Positions 11,479 to 18,236 of a DNA stretch of 27,624 bases are shown here, in pieces. Each line of letters starts with the position of its first letter. Positions within the stretch are counted from its first letter, which is position 1. A program made the position numbers and the translations under genes. Where the stretch lies: contig DDXW01000047.1 in the NCBI GenBank assembly GCA_002347285.1, positions 3,877 to 31,500 on the forward strand. Reading direction: 5' to 3'. Below the pieces are notes generated by a model that had not been told where the DNA came from, did not search any database, and worked only from the letters and a program-made list of their open reading frames with translations. The DNA comes from Rhodocyclaceae bacterium UBA2250. Its GTDB lineage: Bacteria > Pseudomonadota > Gammaproteobacteria > Burkholderiales > Rhodocyclaceae.

Positions 11479-12180
11479 TTATGACTGCAGGTAGCGCCAG
11501 CCCTGCGTCAGTCTGGCGGCCAGTTCGCCTTCCGCGGAAGGCGCTGCGTCCACGCCGGGCAGCAGCACGACTTCGATGCCGCGCTCGCGCAGCCGCCCTA
11601 TCGCTTCCTGGCAGGCCACCAGGCGCAGGTTTTCATAGGCTTCATGCAGTGCGACGATGCGTGCCGCATAGGGCGAGCCGCCGGCGCGCAGCAGATGCAG
11701 CCCCGGGCCGTTGGCGATGAATTCGACGCGGAAGGGGCGGCCTGTCTTGTCGCGCTCCCGGGCCAGGCGTTCGGCCGTCTTCAGCGCCGTCTCCATGCGC
11801 GCCGGCTCGTCGGAGAACAGATGCAGCACGACCCGTCCGCCCTCGGTGCGGATCGTCTCGATCTGGCTGAGCATCAAGCGTTCCTCGTCGACCTGGCCGT
11901 GGGCCAGCCAGCCGCCGAGGACGCCGACCGCCAGCAGCAGCGTGGCGGCGAGCGCGTGCAGCCAGCGCGGCGCGGCGAGGCCGCGGGGGGCGGCCGCCTT
12001 TGCCGCCGCTGGCAGGGGATAGGCCCCGCGCACCATCTGCTTCAGTTGCCATAGCTCGCAGGCGCGGCCGCGCAGCTGGGGATCGGCGGCGATTTGCTCG
12101 AGCAACTGCGCGCGGTCGGCCGGATCGAGTTCGTTGTCGATGTGCGCGCAGAGGATTTCGTCGGAAATTTCACGTTTCAT
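11479..12180 (-). CDS. Transmembrane anti-sigma factor fused to a DsrE-like sulfur-carrier domain
   Basis: A 233-residue protein in three parts. Residues 1-50 (ISDEILCAHIDNELDPADRA, then CELWQLKQMV) look like an anti-sigma domain without a complete HxxxCxxC zinc motif. Residues 73-92 form one membrane span. Residues 112-233 resemble DsrE/DsrF-family proteins of the COG1416 type: RVVLHLFSDEPARMETALKTA, then VEFIANGPGLHLL, a cysteine at 190 in LRLVACQEAIGRL, and an LLPGV...GWRYL ending. That cysteine aligns with the conserved sulfur-binding position of the family. With the N terminus cytoplasmic, the DsrE-like part would be periplasmic. The gene follows the ECF sigma gene after 1 base. Inference: it senses a sulfur species outside the membrane and releases the sigma factor. 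The fold assignment is from pattern recognition only. Confidence 0.75.
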   Translation of the reverse strand: MKREISDEILCAHIDNELDPADRAQLLEQIAADPQLRGRACELWQLKQMVRGAYPLPAAAKAAAPRGLAAPRWLHALAATLLLAVGVLGGWLAHGQVDEERLMLSQIETIRTEGGRVVLHLFSDEPARMETALKTAERLARERDKTGRPFRVEFIANGPGLHLLRAGGSPYAARIVALHEAYENLRLVACQEAIGRLRERGIEVVLLPGVDAAPSAEGELAARLTQGWRYLQS

Positions 12181-12181
12181 G

Positions 12182-12745
12182 TCAGCCTCGCAATTGACGG
12201 ACCACGGCAGGCTGCGGGGCAGCTTGCTCGCGCAGTGCGTCGCGTAGCGCTGCGCGGGCACGGGACAGGCGGCTCATGACCGTGCCGATGGGGATTTCCA
12301 GGATGGCGGCGACCTCGGCGTAGGAGAATTCCTCAAGGTCCACCAGCGTCACGACCTCGCGCTGCCCTGTCGGCAGCCCGGCGATGGCCTGGCGCACGCG
12401 CCGCACGATTTCGTTCTGCAGGCAGTCGTCCTCGGGGCAACCATCAGCCGGCAGATCGGCTTCGCCGAGTTCGTCGATGTCGGTGGTGTCCCTGCGGCGA
12501 CGCAGATGATCGTGCCAGCAATTGGCGAGGATGCTGCAGAGCCAGCCATTGAGGGCTTCCGGGTCGCGCAACTGGCCGTGCCGGTCGAGCGCCTTGGCCA
12601 GCGCTTCCTGGACGAGGTCGTCCGCCAGCATGCGGTTGTGGCACCAGGAATGGGCGAGCCGCCACAGGCGCGGACGGGCTTCCGCCAGCTTTTCCTCGAA
12701 CTGGCGCGTGCGGCTGATGAAATGCAGGAGACCCACGATCGGCAT
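12182..12745 (-). CDS. ECF-type RNA polymerase sigma factor
   Basis: A 187-residue sigma-70-family factor with only regions 2 and 4. Region 2 (about 20-85) includes LWRLAHSWCHNRMLADDLVQEALAKAL and NGWLCSILANCWHDHLRRRR. Region 4 (about 115-170) includes LPTGQREVVTLVDLEEFSYAEVA and the helix-turn-helix IPIGTVMSRLSRARAALRDAL. The gene starts 23 bases after a bipartite ECF-type promoter at 12768-12797 and is followed after 1 base by a membrane anti-sigma gene. It sits between soxZ and soxA on the same strand. The likely targets are its own operon and soxYZ, because the same promoter motif occurs upstream of soxY. The ribosome site (GAAGAGG) is very close to the ATG; a GTG three codons downstream is an alternative start. 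Confidence 0.92.
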   Translation of the reverse strand: MPIVGLLHFISRTRQFEEKLAEARPRLWRLAHSWCHNRMLADDLVQEALAKALDRHGQLRDPEALNGWLCSILANCWHDHLRRRRDTTDIDELGEADLPADGCPEDDCLQNEIVRRVRQAIAGLPTGQREVVTLVDLEEFSYAEVAAILEIPIGTVMSRLSRARAALRDALREQAAPQPAVVRQLRG

Positions 12746-12767
12746 GCCTCTTCAATGAAGGTTTCCG

Positions 12768-12797
12768 TTAGGACGCGGGGAGCGGCGGTTTTATTCC
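12768..12797 (-). promoter_or_regulatory. ECF-type promoter of the sigma/anti-sigma operon
   Basis: On the minus strand: GGAAT (12793-12797), a 17-base spacer, then CGTCCTAA (12768-12775). This is the classic ECF layout, with a GGAAT -35 and a CGTC-type -10. An almost identical element precedes soxY, which suggests autoregulation by the adjacent sigma factor. The predicted transcript start is about 15 bases before the sigma ATG. Confidence 0.65.
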
Positions 12798-12815
12798 ATC
12801 CCGTTCCGGCCAATG

Positions 12816-12842
12816 AAAAAGGGAGGACCGCAGCCCTCCCTT
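12816..12842 (-). terminator. Intrinsic terminator after soxYZ
   Basis: Minus-strand stem AAGGGAGG/CCTCCCTT with an 8-base loop followed by a U run (plus-strand A run 12816-12820). It lies 33 bases past the soxZ stop and just upstream of the sigma-operon promoter, separating soxYZ from the next transcription unit. Confidence 0.75.
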
Positions 12843-12875
12843 CGTCGCGACGGCATGAAGCCGCCTTCTACCTCA

Positions 12876-13187
12876 TCAGGCAACCGCCGCTTCGTCGCTG
12901 CGCGTCTCGCCCTTGTTGTCGCGCCACTTGATGACGACCTTGTCGCCGGCCTTGGCGCCCTTGACCTTGAAGCCGAAGACCGGGTTGCGCGACACCGCGG
13001 TGCCGACCTGGCCCTGGATCACCGGCTTGCCGCCGATCTCGACCGTCATCGTCTGGATGTAGTGGGCGGGCACGGTATTGCCGGCATTGTCCTTGCGCTG
13101 GCCGTTTTCCATCGGATGGCTCACCAGCACGCGGATGTCGGCGACGTCGCCCTTCAGTGAGGCGCGAATTTTCATCGGATCTGCCAT
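12876..13187 (-). CDS. soxZ: SoxZ, SoxY-binding sulfur carrier subunit
   Basis: A 103-residue protein matching SoxZ over its whole length: MKIRASLKGDVADIRVLVSHPME near the start, then AHYIQTMTVEIGGKPV and FGFKVKGAKAGDKVVIKWRDN, an immunoglobulin-like beta sandwich. It has no signal peptide, as expected; SoxZ is exported bound to SoxY through the Tat leader of SoxY. It lies 54 bases after soxY and is followed by a terminator, so soxYZ forms a two-gene transcript. Confidence 0.97.
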   Translation of the reverse strand: MADPMKIRASLKGDVADIRVLVSHPMENGQRKDNAGNTVPAHYIQTMTVEIGGKPVIQGQVGTAVSRNPVFGFKVKGAKAGDKVVIKWRDNKGETRSDEAAVA

Positions 13188-13241
13188 GTTCGTTTCCTAT
13201 TCGTAATCAGGATGAGTGGGTATGGAAGCGGACGGGCTGGT

Positions 13242-13718
13242 TCAGCCGCCGCAGCCGCCGACGGTGACCTTGACTTCCTTCTGCGTGCTGAAGAACTTGC
13301 CGTCGGCAGTCTTGACCACGGCGCGGACGGCGGTGGTTTCGGCGAGGCGGATGCGCACCTGGATATCGCCCTGCGCGCCTTCGGCGAAATCGAAGGAACA
13401 GGTCAGGGGCAGCGGGTTCTTCAACGCAAACAGCGCGATGTAAGCCGTGTTCGGGATGTTGCTGGTGACGGTGATCGGCACCACGGCACCGTTCTCCGCG
13501 ATTTCCGGAGCGCCCAGCACGATGTCCTTGCTTTCGGCCGGGGCAGCAGCGCCGATGGCCTTGAGGGCCGCGCCCAGATCCTTGGCTTCGAATGCGGCCT
13601 TGTTCCATTCTTCCGCGGCGAACACCTGGGTGGGCTTCAGGACGCCGGCGGCGAGAGCGGCGCTGAGTACGCCACTGGCGCCGATGCCCTTGAGCACGGT
13701 TCTGCGAATCATGTCCAT
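13242..13718 (-). CDS. soxY: SoxY, covalent sulfur-substrate carrier
   Basis: A 158-residue protein with a Tat-type leader (MIRRTVLKGIGASGVLSAAL, cleaved near VFAAEE). Its C terminus is GGCGG, the mobile arm whose cysteine (residue 156) carries sulfur intermediates through the Sox cycle. The core contains PITVTSNIPNTAYIALFALKN, typical of SoxY. The start at 13716-13718 is supported by AGGAGG 10 bases upstream; an ATG two codons later is possible. An ECF-type promoter lies at 13801-13829, giving a leader of about 75 bases. First gene of the sox cluster in transcription order. Confidence 0.97.
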   Translation of the reverse strand: MDMIRRTVLKGIGASGVLSAALAAGVLKPTQVFAAEEWNKAAFEAKDLGAALKAIGAAAPAESKDIVLGAPEIAENGAVVPITVTSNIPNTAYIALFALKNPLPLTCSFDFAEGAQGDIQVRIRLAETTAVRAVVKTADGKFFSTQKEVKVTVGGCGG

Positions 13719-13800
13719 CGAGTCATTTCCTCCTGGTAAAAAAGTGGGGGATGGGCTTATCGGTTGCATTGTCTAGATTTTATCTGGGCGACGCAAGCCA

Positions 13801-13829
13801 TTAGACGGAGCGGGAAGCCAAAAAATTCC
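13801..13829 (-). promoter_or_regulatory. ECF-type promoter of soxYZ
   Basis: On the minus strand: GGAAT (13825-13829), a 17-base spacer, then CGTCTAA (13801-13807). Spacing and both boxes match the element in front of the ECF sigma gene, including the two bases (AT) before GGAAT. This links soxYZ to the neighbouring sigma factor. Confidence 0.65.
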
Positions 13830-13878
13830 ATTGCCGGGATTGATGCGATTGATCCATCACGGCAGTTGGCGAGTAAAG

Positions 13879-13909
13879 AAAAAAAGGCCTGCCGGTATGG
13901 CAGGCCTTT
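13879..13909 (-). terminator. Intrinsic terminator of the candidate 6S RNA
   Basis: Stem AAAGGCCTGCC (13883-13893) and GGCAGGCCTTT (13899-13909) with a 5-base loop, followed in the minus direction by seven U (13879-13885). The plus direction has only UUU after the stem, so it acts on minus-strand transcripts, here the structured RNA at 13929-14134. Confidence 0.8.
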
Positions 13910-13928
13910 CATGGAGTGGTGGTGAATT

Positions 13929-14134
13929 CTACCAGACCCTTGAACCGGCTATCTTCCACGATGCCGAAACGTCCCCATAGTCTGTTCCGGGCGGATCGCC
14001 TGCGTGAAAGCGGCTTTCCTGACGAACAAGCCGCCGAAAACCCACGTCAATGGGGGAGCAGGCTCGGCGGCGTCCTTCGCAGAAACAGAGAATGGGCGGG
14101 GACAGAGAACGAAAAGGTGCCCGCAAACGGGTAG
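13929..14134 (-). ncRNA. ssrS: Candidate 6S RNA (RNA polymerase holoenzyme regulator)
   Basis: This non-coding stretch folds into one long rod. Nested pairs (plus coordinates) are 14130-14134 with 13929-13933, 14098-14103 with 13971-13976 (GUCCCC/GGGGAC), 14082-14089 with 13981-13988, 14078-14081 with 14001-14004, 14071-14074 with 14021-14024, and 14064-14070 with 14031-14037. A small side hairpin (GGCGAUCCGCC) sits on the 3' side of an internal bubble. On the minus strand, CUGUCCCC near the 5' end and an AAGCC...CGCAGGCGA pattern on the 3' side recall 6S RNA of E. coli. A U-tract terminator follows on that strand. Ends are approximate. The strand and family are less certain than the rod structure. 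Confidence 0.55.
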
Positions 14135-14198
14135 TCCGGGCCTACGGCGTCCGTTGCGGTAATGCCCGAACCCGCGCCAACACTGCGGGGAACGGGCG

Positions 14199-14229
14199 AA
14201 AAAAACCAACCGAGAACGGTTGGTTTTTT
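14199..14229 (-). terminator. Bidirectional intrinsic terminator after tRNA-Ala
   Basis: Stem AAAAAACCAACCG (14200-14212) and CGGTTGGTTTTTT (14217-14229) with an AGAA loop. It gives a U-tract on both strands. It lies 7 bases past the 3' end of the tRNA, so its main job is probably to end the tRNA transcript. Confidence 0.85.
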
Positions 14230-14235
14230 AAATAG

Positions 14236-14311
<76 letters not shown>

Positions 14312-14322
14312 GAAGGGCGCGC

Positions 14323-14328
14323 AGTATA
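14323..14328 (-). promoter_or_regulatory. Candidate -10 box of tRNA-Ala
   Basis: The minus strand reads GTTATACTGCGCGC, with TATACT 12 bases from the tRNA 5' end. It lies just downstream of the hdrB terminator, so the tRNA has its own start. The -35 is weak. Confidence 0.5.
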
Positions 14329-14360
14329 ACAAAAAACCGCGTCGCTTCGTTCCGGCCGGC

Positions 14361-14389
14361 AAAAAAACGGCCGGCATGGCGCCGGCCGT
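14361..14389 (-). terminator. Intrinsic terminator of qmoAB-hdrCB
   Basis: GC-rich stem ACGGCCGGC/GCCGGCCGT around a short loop, followed in the minus direction by seven U (plus-strand A run 14361-14367). It lies 29 bases past the hdrB stop. Confidence 0.85.
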
Positions 14390-14417
14390 GAATCCCCTTT
14401 GATTAGTTCTTGTTGCG

Positions 14418-15314
14418 TTACTTGCCCGCGATCTTTTCCAGTTTTTCCGCCTTGATCAGCTGCCCATCGAGACCGGCCTGCTGCGCGGTACCACCGTAGG
14501 CGATGGTCATCAGCTGCGAGTAGTAGACGACCGGCATGTTGAACTTCGTCCCCTGCTTCTTGTTGATCTCGGACTGGTAGATCTCGACGTTGGCTTGGCA
14601 CAGCTGACAGGGCGTGACGATCATGTCGGCGCCGTGGTCGTAGGCCGATTCGACAATGTCGCGAATCTGCTTCTGCGCCTTGTCCGGCTCCGAGAAGGCG
14701 AGCGCGCCGCCGCAGCAGGTGACCTTCTGGTCGTACTTGACCGCTTCGGCGCCGACCGTTTCGACCATCTTGTCGAGATAGAGCGGGTTCTCGAAGGATT
14801 CGCCGGCGATGCCGAACGGGCGGTTGGTCTGGCAACCGACGTAGCCGGCGAACTTGAGGCCGTCGAGCGGCTTGACCACCTGCGACTTCATCTGGTCCCA
14901 GCCGATGTCTTCGATCAGCACCTCGACGAAGTGGCGGGCCTTGGCCTCGCCCTTGAAGGTCAGGCCGGCTTCCTTGAGCGCTTCGTTGCACTCGGCCAGC
15001 AGGCTGTTGTTCTCGTGCAGGCGCTCGGCCGTCTCGCGCGAGGCGAGCCAGCACGCGGGGCAGACCGACACCATGTCCTGGCCGGCGAAATTGGTTTCCG
15101 CCAGTGCCAGGTTGCGCGCGGAGAGCGCCAGGCGCGGCAGTTCGCCCCCCTCGCCATAGCCGATCGAGGCGCCGCAGCAGTTCCAGTCGGGAATCTCGTT
15201 CAACTGGACATCGAGCTTCTGGCAGACGACGTCGATCGAGCGCAGGAAGTTGTCCGCCGAGGCCTTGGCCTGCGACGAGCAGCCGGGGTAAAACGCGTAT
15301 TGCTTCTTCGACAT
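14418..15314 (-). CDS. hdrB: HdrB-like subunit with two CCG cysteine domains
   Basis: A 298-residue soluble protein with two CCG domains. The first is FYPGCSS, WNCCGAS, SVCPACW; the second is YVGCQTN, TCCGGALA, TPCQLC. In heterodisulfide reductase such motifs bind two non-cubane [4Fe-4S] clusters that handle disulfide chemistry. An AAGGAG site overlaps the stop of hdrC, 12 bases upstream, so the two genes are translationally close. It is the last gene of qmoA-qmoB-hdrC-hdrB and is followed by a terminator. In this setting HdrCB probably stands in for the membrane subunit QmoC. A true CoB-CoM heterodisulfide role is not expected in this organism. Confidence 0.92.
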   Translation of the reverse strand: MSKKQYAFYPGCSSQAKASADNFLRSIDVVCQKLDVQLNEIPDWNCCGASIGYGEGGELPRLALSARNLALAETNFAGQDMVSVCPACWLASRETAERLHENNSLLAECNEALKEAGLTFKGEAKARHFVEVLIEDIGWDQMKSQVVKPLDGLKFAGYVGCQTNRPFGIAGESFENPLYLDKMVETVGAEAVKYDQKVTCCGGALAFSEPDKAQKQIRDIVESAYDHGADMIVTPCQLCQANVEIYQSEINKKQGTKFNMPVVYYSQLMTIAYGGTAQQAGLDGQLIKAEKLEKIAGK

Positions 15315-15326
15315 TCGTTACTCTCC

Positions 15327-15947
15327 TTAGGCCAGGCCCTTGCGGCGGTCTTCGATTTCGCGCGCCTTGGCGATCATCTTCTGGATGCCGCTCTTGTCCT
15401 TGCACGAGTGGCCGCCGAGGATTTCCATCGGGTTGAGGCGTTTGGCCTTGACCAGGCCGAGGCCGACGCTCTGCATGGCCATCGCGTTCTTGACCCCTTG
15501 GCCGAAGCCGTCCTTGAAGTACATCGCCAGCGAAAACTTGAGCTCATTGACGCGGCCGGTCTTGACGAGGTTGTCCCAGAACAGCTTGGCGATCTCGCGC
15601 GTCGGCTGCCCCTGCGGCGCGAGGCCGAGGCGGTGCGCGTAGTTGGCGAGGCCGTGCATGATGTGCGTGATCGGCAGCTTGCGCGGGCAGCGCACGATGC
15701 AGTTGTAGCAGGAGGTGCACATCCACATCGAGTCGGATTTCAGCACTTCCTCGCGCTTGCCGGCGCGGATCATCATGAAGATCTTCTGCGGCGAGTGTTC
15801 CCAGGCTGGGCCGAGCGGGCACGAGCCGGCGCACACGCCGCACTGCATGCACATCTTGACCCACTGGCCGTCCTCGACGTTGGCCTCGACTTCCTTGAGG
15901 AAGCTGTTCTTGTACTTCGCGCCGGCAGATTGGTTTGCGGTAGTCAT
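15327..15947 (-). CDS. hdrC: HdrC-like iron-sulfur subunit
   Basis: A 206-residue protein with two classic [4Fe-4S] motifs, CMQCGVCAGSCPLG (about residues 33-46) and CTSCYNCIVRCPRK (about 76-89), followed by a helical C-terminal half. It transfers electrons between QmoAB and HdrB. Two ATGs lie close together; the second (15945-15947) is chosen because GGAG lies 8 bases before it, against 2 bases for the one at 15951-15953. No membrane segments are seen, unlike QmoC, where an HdrC-like part is fused to a cytochrome b-like HdrE part. It lies 15 bases after the qmoB stop. Confidence 0.92.
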   Translation of the reverse strand: MTTANQSAGAKYKNSFLKEVEANVEDGQWVKMCMQCGVCAGSCPLGPAWEHSPQKIFMMIRAGKREEVLKSDSMWMCTSCYNCIVRCPRKLPITHIMHGLANYAHRLGLAPQGQPTREIAKLFWDNLVKTGRVNELKFSLAMYFKDGFGQGVKNAMAMQSVGLGLVKAKRLNPMEILGGHSCKDKSGIQKMIAKAREIEDRRKGLA

Positions 15948-15962
15948 CGTCATCGCTCCTTG

Positions 15963-18236
15963 TTAGCCGAAGCCCTTCATCGGGGACGGGCCTATCTCGT
16001 TGAGCTGCTCGACATACTCGTTGATCAGCTTGACCACGCGGGCGTTGTCGGTGATCGCGATCTCGTGCGTCTGCACGCGCTCCGGCTCGAGGCCGAGCTG
16101 CTTGAGCGTGTCGTCGATCTTGCTCATCCGGTAGTAGGCCATCTCGGAGCCCTTGACGAAGTGGCACTGGTAGTCGTCGCCCTTCTTGCAGCCCATCATC
16201 ATCACGCCGTCGTAGCCGGAGTTCAGCGCGTCGGTGATCCAGATGGTGTTGACCGAGCCGAGGCAGCGCACGGGAATCGCCCGCACGAAGGCCGAGTAGG
16301 TCATGCGCTGCACGCCGGCCATGTCGAGCGCCGGGTAGGCGTCGTTTTCGCAGGCGAGGATCAGGATGCGCGGTTTTTCCTCGAACTCGTCCGGCACGTT
16401 GACCGCCTTGATCTGCATGCCGACGGTGTCGCAGGAGTAGTTCTCGAAGGAGATGACGCGCACCGGGCAGGCGCCCATGCAGGTGCCGCAGCGGCGGCAG
16501 CGTTCTTCGTTGAACAGCGGGAAGCGCTTCTCGTCCTCGTCGATCGCGCCGAACGGGCATTCCACCGTGCAGCGCTTGCACTGGGTGCAGCCCTCGAGGC
16601 GGGCCTTCGGGAAGGAGAGGTCCCAGGCGCGCGGATGTGCGGCGCGGCCCTTCTCGACGTTCTCGACGGCCTGGATCGCCTTCATGGCGGCGCCGATCGC
16701 ATCCTCCGTGGCCTGGAACATGTCCATCGGCCGGCGCGTCGGGCCGGCGGCGTAGATGCCGGTGCGGCGCGTCTCGTACGGGAAGCAGATGAAGTGCGAG
16801 TCGGCGAAGCCGTACTTGAACTGCGGCATGTCCGGACCCTGACGGTAGTTCAGGTTCAGCACGGAGATCTTCTGCAGTTCGGTCTTCTTGCCCTTGGCGG
16901 CCTCGTCGCCGCTCTCGGCGGCGGTCACGGTGGCGGTCCACTCGTCGAGGTTCACGCCGGCGTTCGGCACCTGGCCGGTGGCGAGCACCACGAGATCGGC
17001 ATCCGTACTGACCTCCTCGTCGAGGATCAGATCCTTGAATTCGACCTGGCAGCTGTCGCCGCCCTTGACGCCGGTGACCTTGGCCTTGGTGAAGATCACG
17101 CCTTTCTGCTGGGCGCTGCGGTAGAAGTCCTCGCCCATGCCCGGCACGCGCAGGTCGGAGTACATGACGACCGTGTCGATGTCCGGGTTCTGGCCCTTGA
17201 AGTACATCGCCTGCTTGATGCTGGTCGCGCAGCAGTGGCCGGAGCAGTACTCGAGATGGGAGCCTGAGCCGTTGCCGCCCGTGCCGCGCTGGCCGGCGCA
17301 CTGCACGAAGACGACGCTCTTCACTTCCTTGCCGTCGGCACGCTTGATGGCGCCGCCGTTGGCCGCCTTGGCCAGCGCCTCGAGGCCGGCTTGGTCGACC
17401 ACGTTGGCCTGGCCGCCGCCCAGTTCGGGCAGCTTGTCGAGCGGGTAGGTGGTGAAGCCGGTGGCCTGGACGACTGCGCCGCAGAGTTCTTCAGTCACGC
17501 TGCCGGATTCGGCGGCAATCTTCACCGCGAAGCGGCCGGGGGCGCCAGCCGTTTCGGCGACCGTCGAGTTCAGATAGACCTTGATCTTGCCGTTGCCGGA
17601 CACCTTGGCGGCCATTTCCTCGACGCCGGTCGGTTGCGGCTCGGCGTAGGGGCCGTTGAAGGGTACGCGCTTGTAGAGGTTGCTGGCGAAGCCGCCGAGG
17701 GCGCCGGTCTTCTCGACCAGCACGACCTCGTAGCCGGCGTCGGCGGCCGCGAGCGCCGCGGTCATGCCGGACATGCCGCCGCCGACGACGAGGATCTTCT
17801 TGCTGGAAGTTTCCTTGACGTTGCCGGCGGGCGCGGTCATCTTCTTGACCTCGGCGCAGCCCATGCGGACGTAGTCCTCGGCCATTTCCTGGCGCACTTC
17901 GTCGTGGTCGGAGCCTTCGGCGACGACCCAGATCACGCCCTCGCGCAGGTTGGCGCGCGACAGGGCGATGCCGTCGAACTGGAAGGCTTCCGCCTTGGCG
18001 CGCCGCGAGCAGGCGGCGATGCAGACGTGGGTGACGCCGTCGTTGGCGATGTCGTCCCTGATCATCTGCACGCCTTCGGCGTTGCAGAGGAAGGGATGGG
18101 TCTTGATGACGGCCATCTTGCCCTCGGTCTTGGCGACCTTCTCGAGGCCGGCGACGTCCAGTGTGTCGCCGATGCCGCAACCGGAGCAGATGTAGGCGGC
18201 GTGTTTGGGGGTAGCGGGGGCGGAAGTGGTATTCAT
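15963..18236 (-). CDS. qmoB: QmoB, HdrA-like flavoprotein with MvhD-like C-terminal domain
   Basis: A 757-residue protein. The N-terminal part (about 15-130) carries CSGCGIGD and further cysteines (FLCNAEG, CIAACSRRA). The FAD domain begins at KILVVGGGMSGMTAAL near residue 149. HdrA-type motifs include VVFVQCAGQRG and EYCSGHCCATSIKQ. A two-cluster ferredoxin follows near 570-615 (CTQCKRCTVECPFGA and CRRCGTCMGACPVRV). The last 130 residues, with CENDAYPA and MMGCKKGDDYQCHF, are MvhD/HdrD-like. This order is the QmoB layout. The start overlaps the qmoA stop by 4 bases (ATGA). With QmoA it couples APS reductase to the quinone pool in known systems. Confidence 0.9.
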   Translation of the reverse strand: MNTTSAPATPKHAAYICSGCGIGDTLDVAGLEKVAKTEGKMAVIKTHPFLCNAEGVQMIRDDIANDGVTHVCIAACSRRAKAEAFQFDGIALSRANLREGVIWVVAEGSDHDEVRQEMAEDYVRMGCAEVKKMTAPAGNVKETSSKKILVVGGGMSGMTAALAAADAGYEVVLVEKTGALGGFASNLYKRVPFNGPYAEPQPTGVEEMAAKVSGNGKIKVYLNSTVAETAGAPGRFAVKIAAESGSVTEELCGAVVQATGFTTYPLDKLPELGGGQANVVDQAGLEALAKAANGGAIKRADGKEVKSVVFVQCAGQRGTGGNGSGSHLEYCSGHCCATSIKQAMYFKGQNPDIDTVVMYSDLRVPGMGEDFYRSAQQKGVIFTKAKVTGVKGGDSCQVEFKDLILDEEVSTDADLVVLATGQVPNAGVNLDEWTATVTAAESGDEAAKGKKTELQKISVLNLNYRQGPDMPQFKYGFADSHFICFPYETRRTGIYAAGPTRRPMDMFQATEDAIGAAMKAIQAVENVEKGRAAHPRAWDLSFPKARLEGCTQCKRCTVECPFGAIDEDEKRFPLFNEERCRRCGTCMGACPVRVISFENYSCDTVGMQIKAVNVPDEFEEKPRILILACENDAYPALDMAGVQRMTYSAFVRAIPVRCLGSVNTIWITDALNSGYDGVMMMGCKKGDDYQCHFVKGSEMAYYRMSKIDDTLKQLGLEPERVQTHEIAITDNARVVKLINEYVEQLNEIGPSPMKGFG

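Noticed and set aside
13929..14134. RNase P RNA, tmRNA or SRP RNA
   Set aside because: The conserved cores of these RNAs (for example GAGGAAAGTCC, the tRNA-like tmRNA ends, or the SRP GGAA tetraloop context) are not present; the simple rod with a bubble fits 6S RNA better.
13916..14235. Short open frames of 60-86 residues in the 6S region
   Set aside because: They overlap a self-complementary RNA-like structure, lack ribosome sites and have no protein-like composition.
14595..17267. Long plus-strand open frame opposite hdrB, hdrC and qmoB
   Set aside because: It spans three well-supported minus-strand genes and their junctions. The translation is repetitive and domain-free, a shadow of codon bias.
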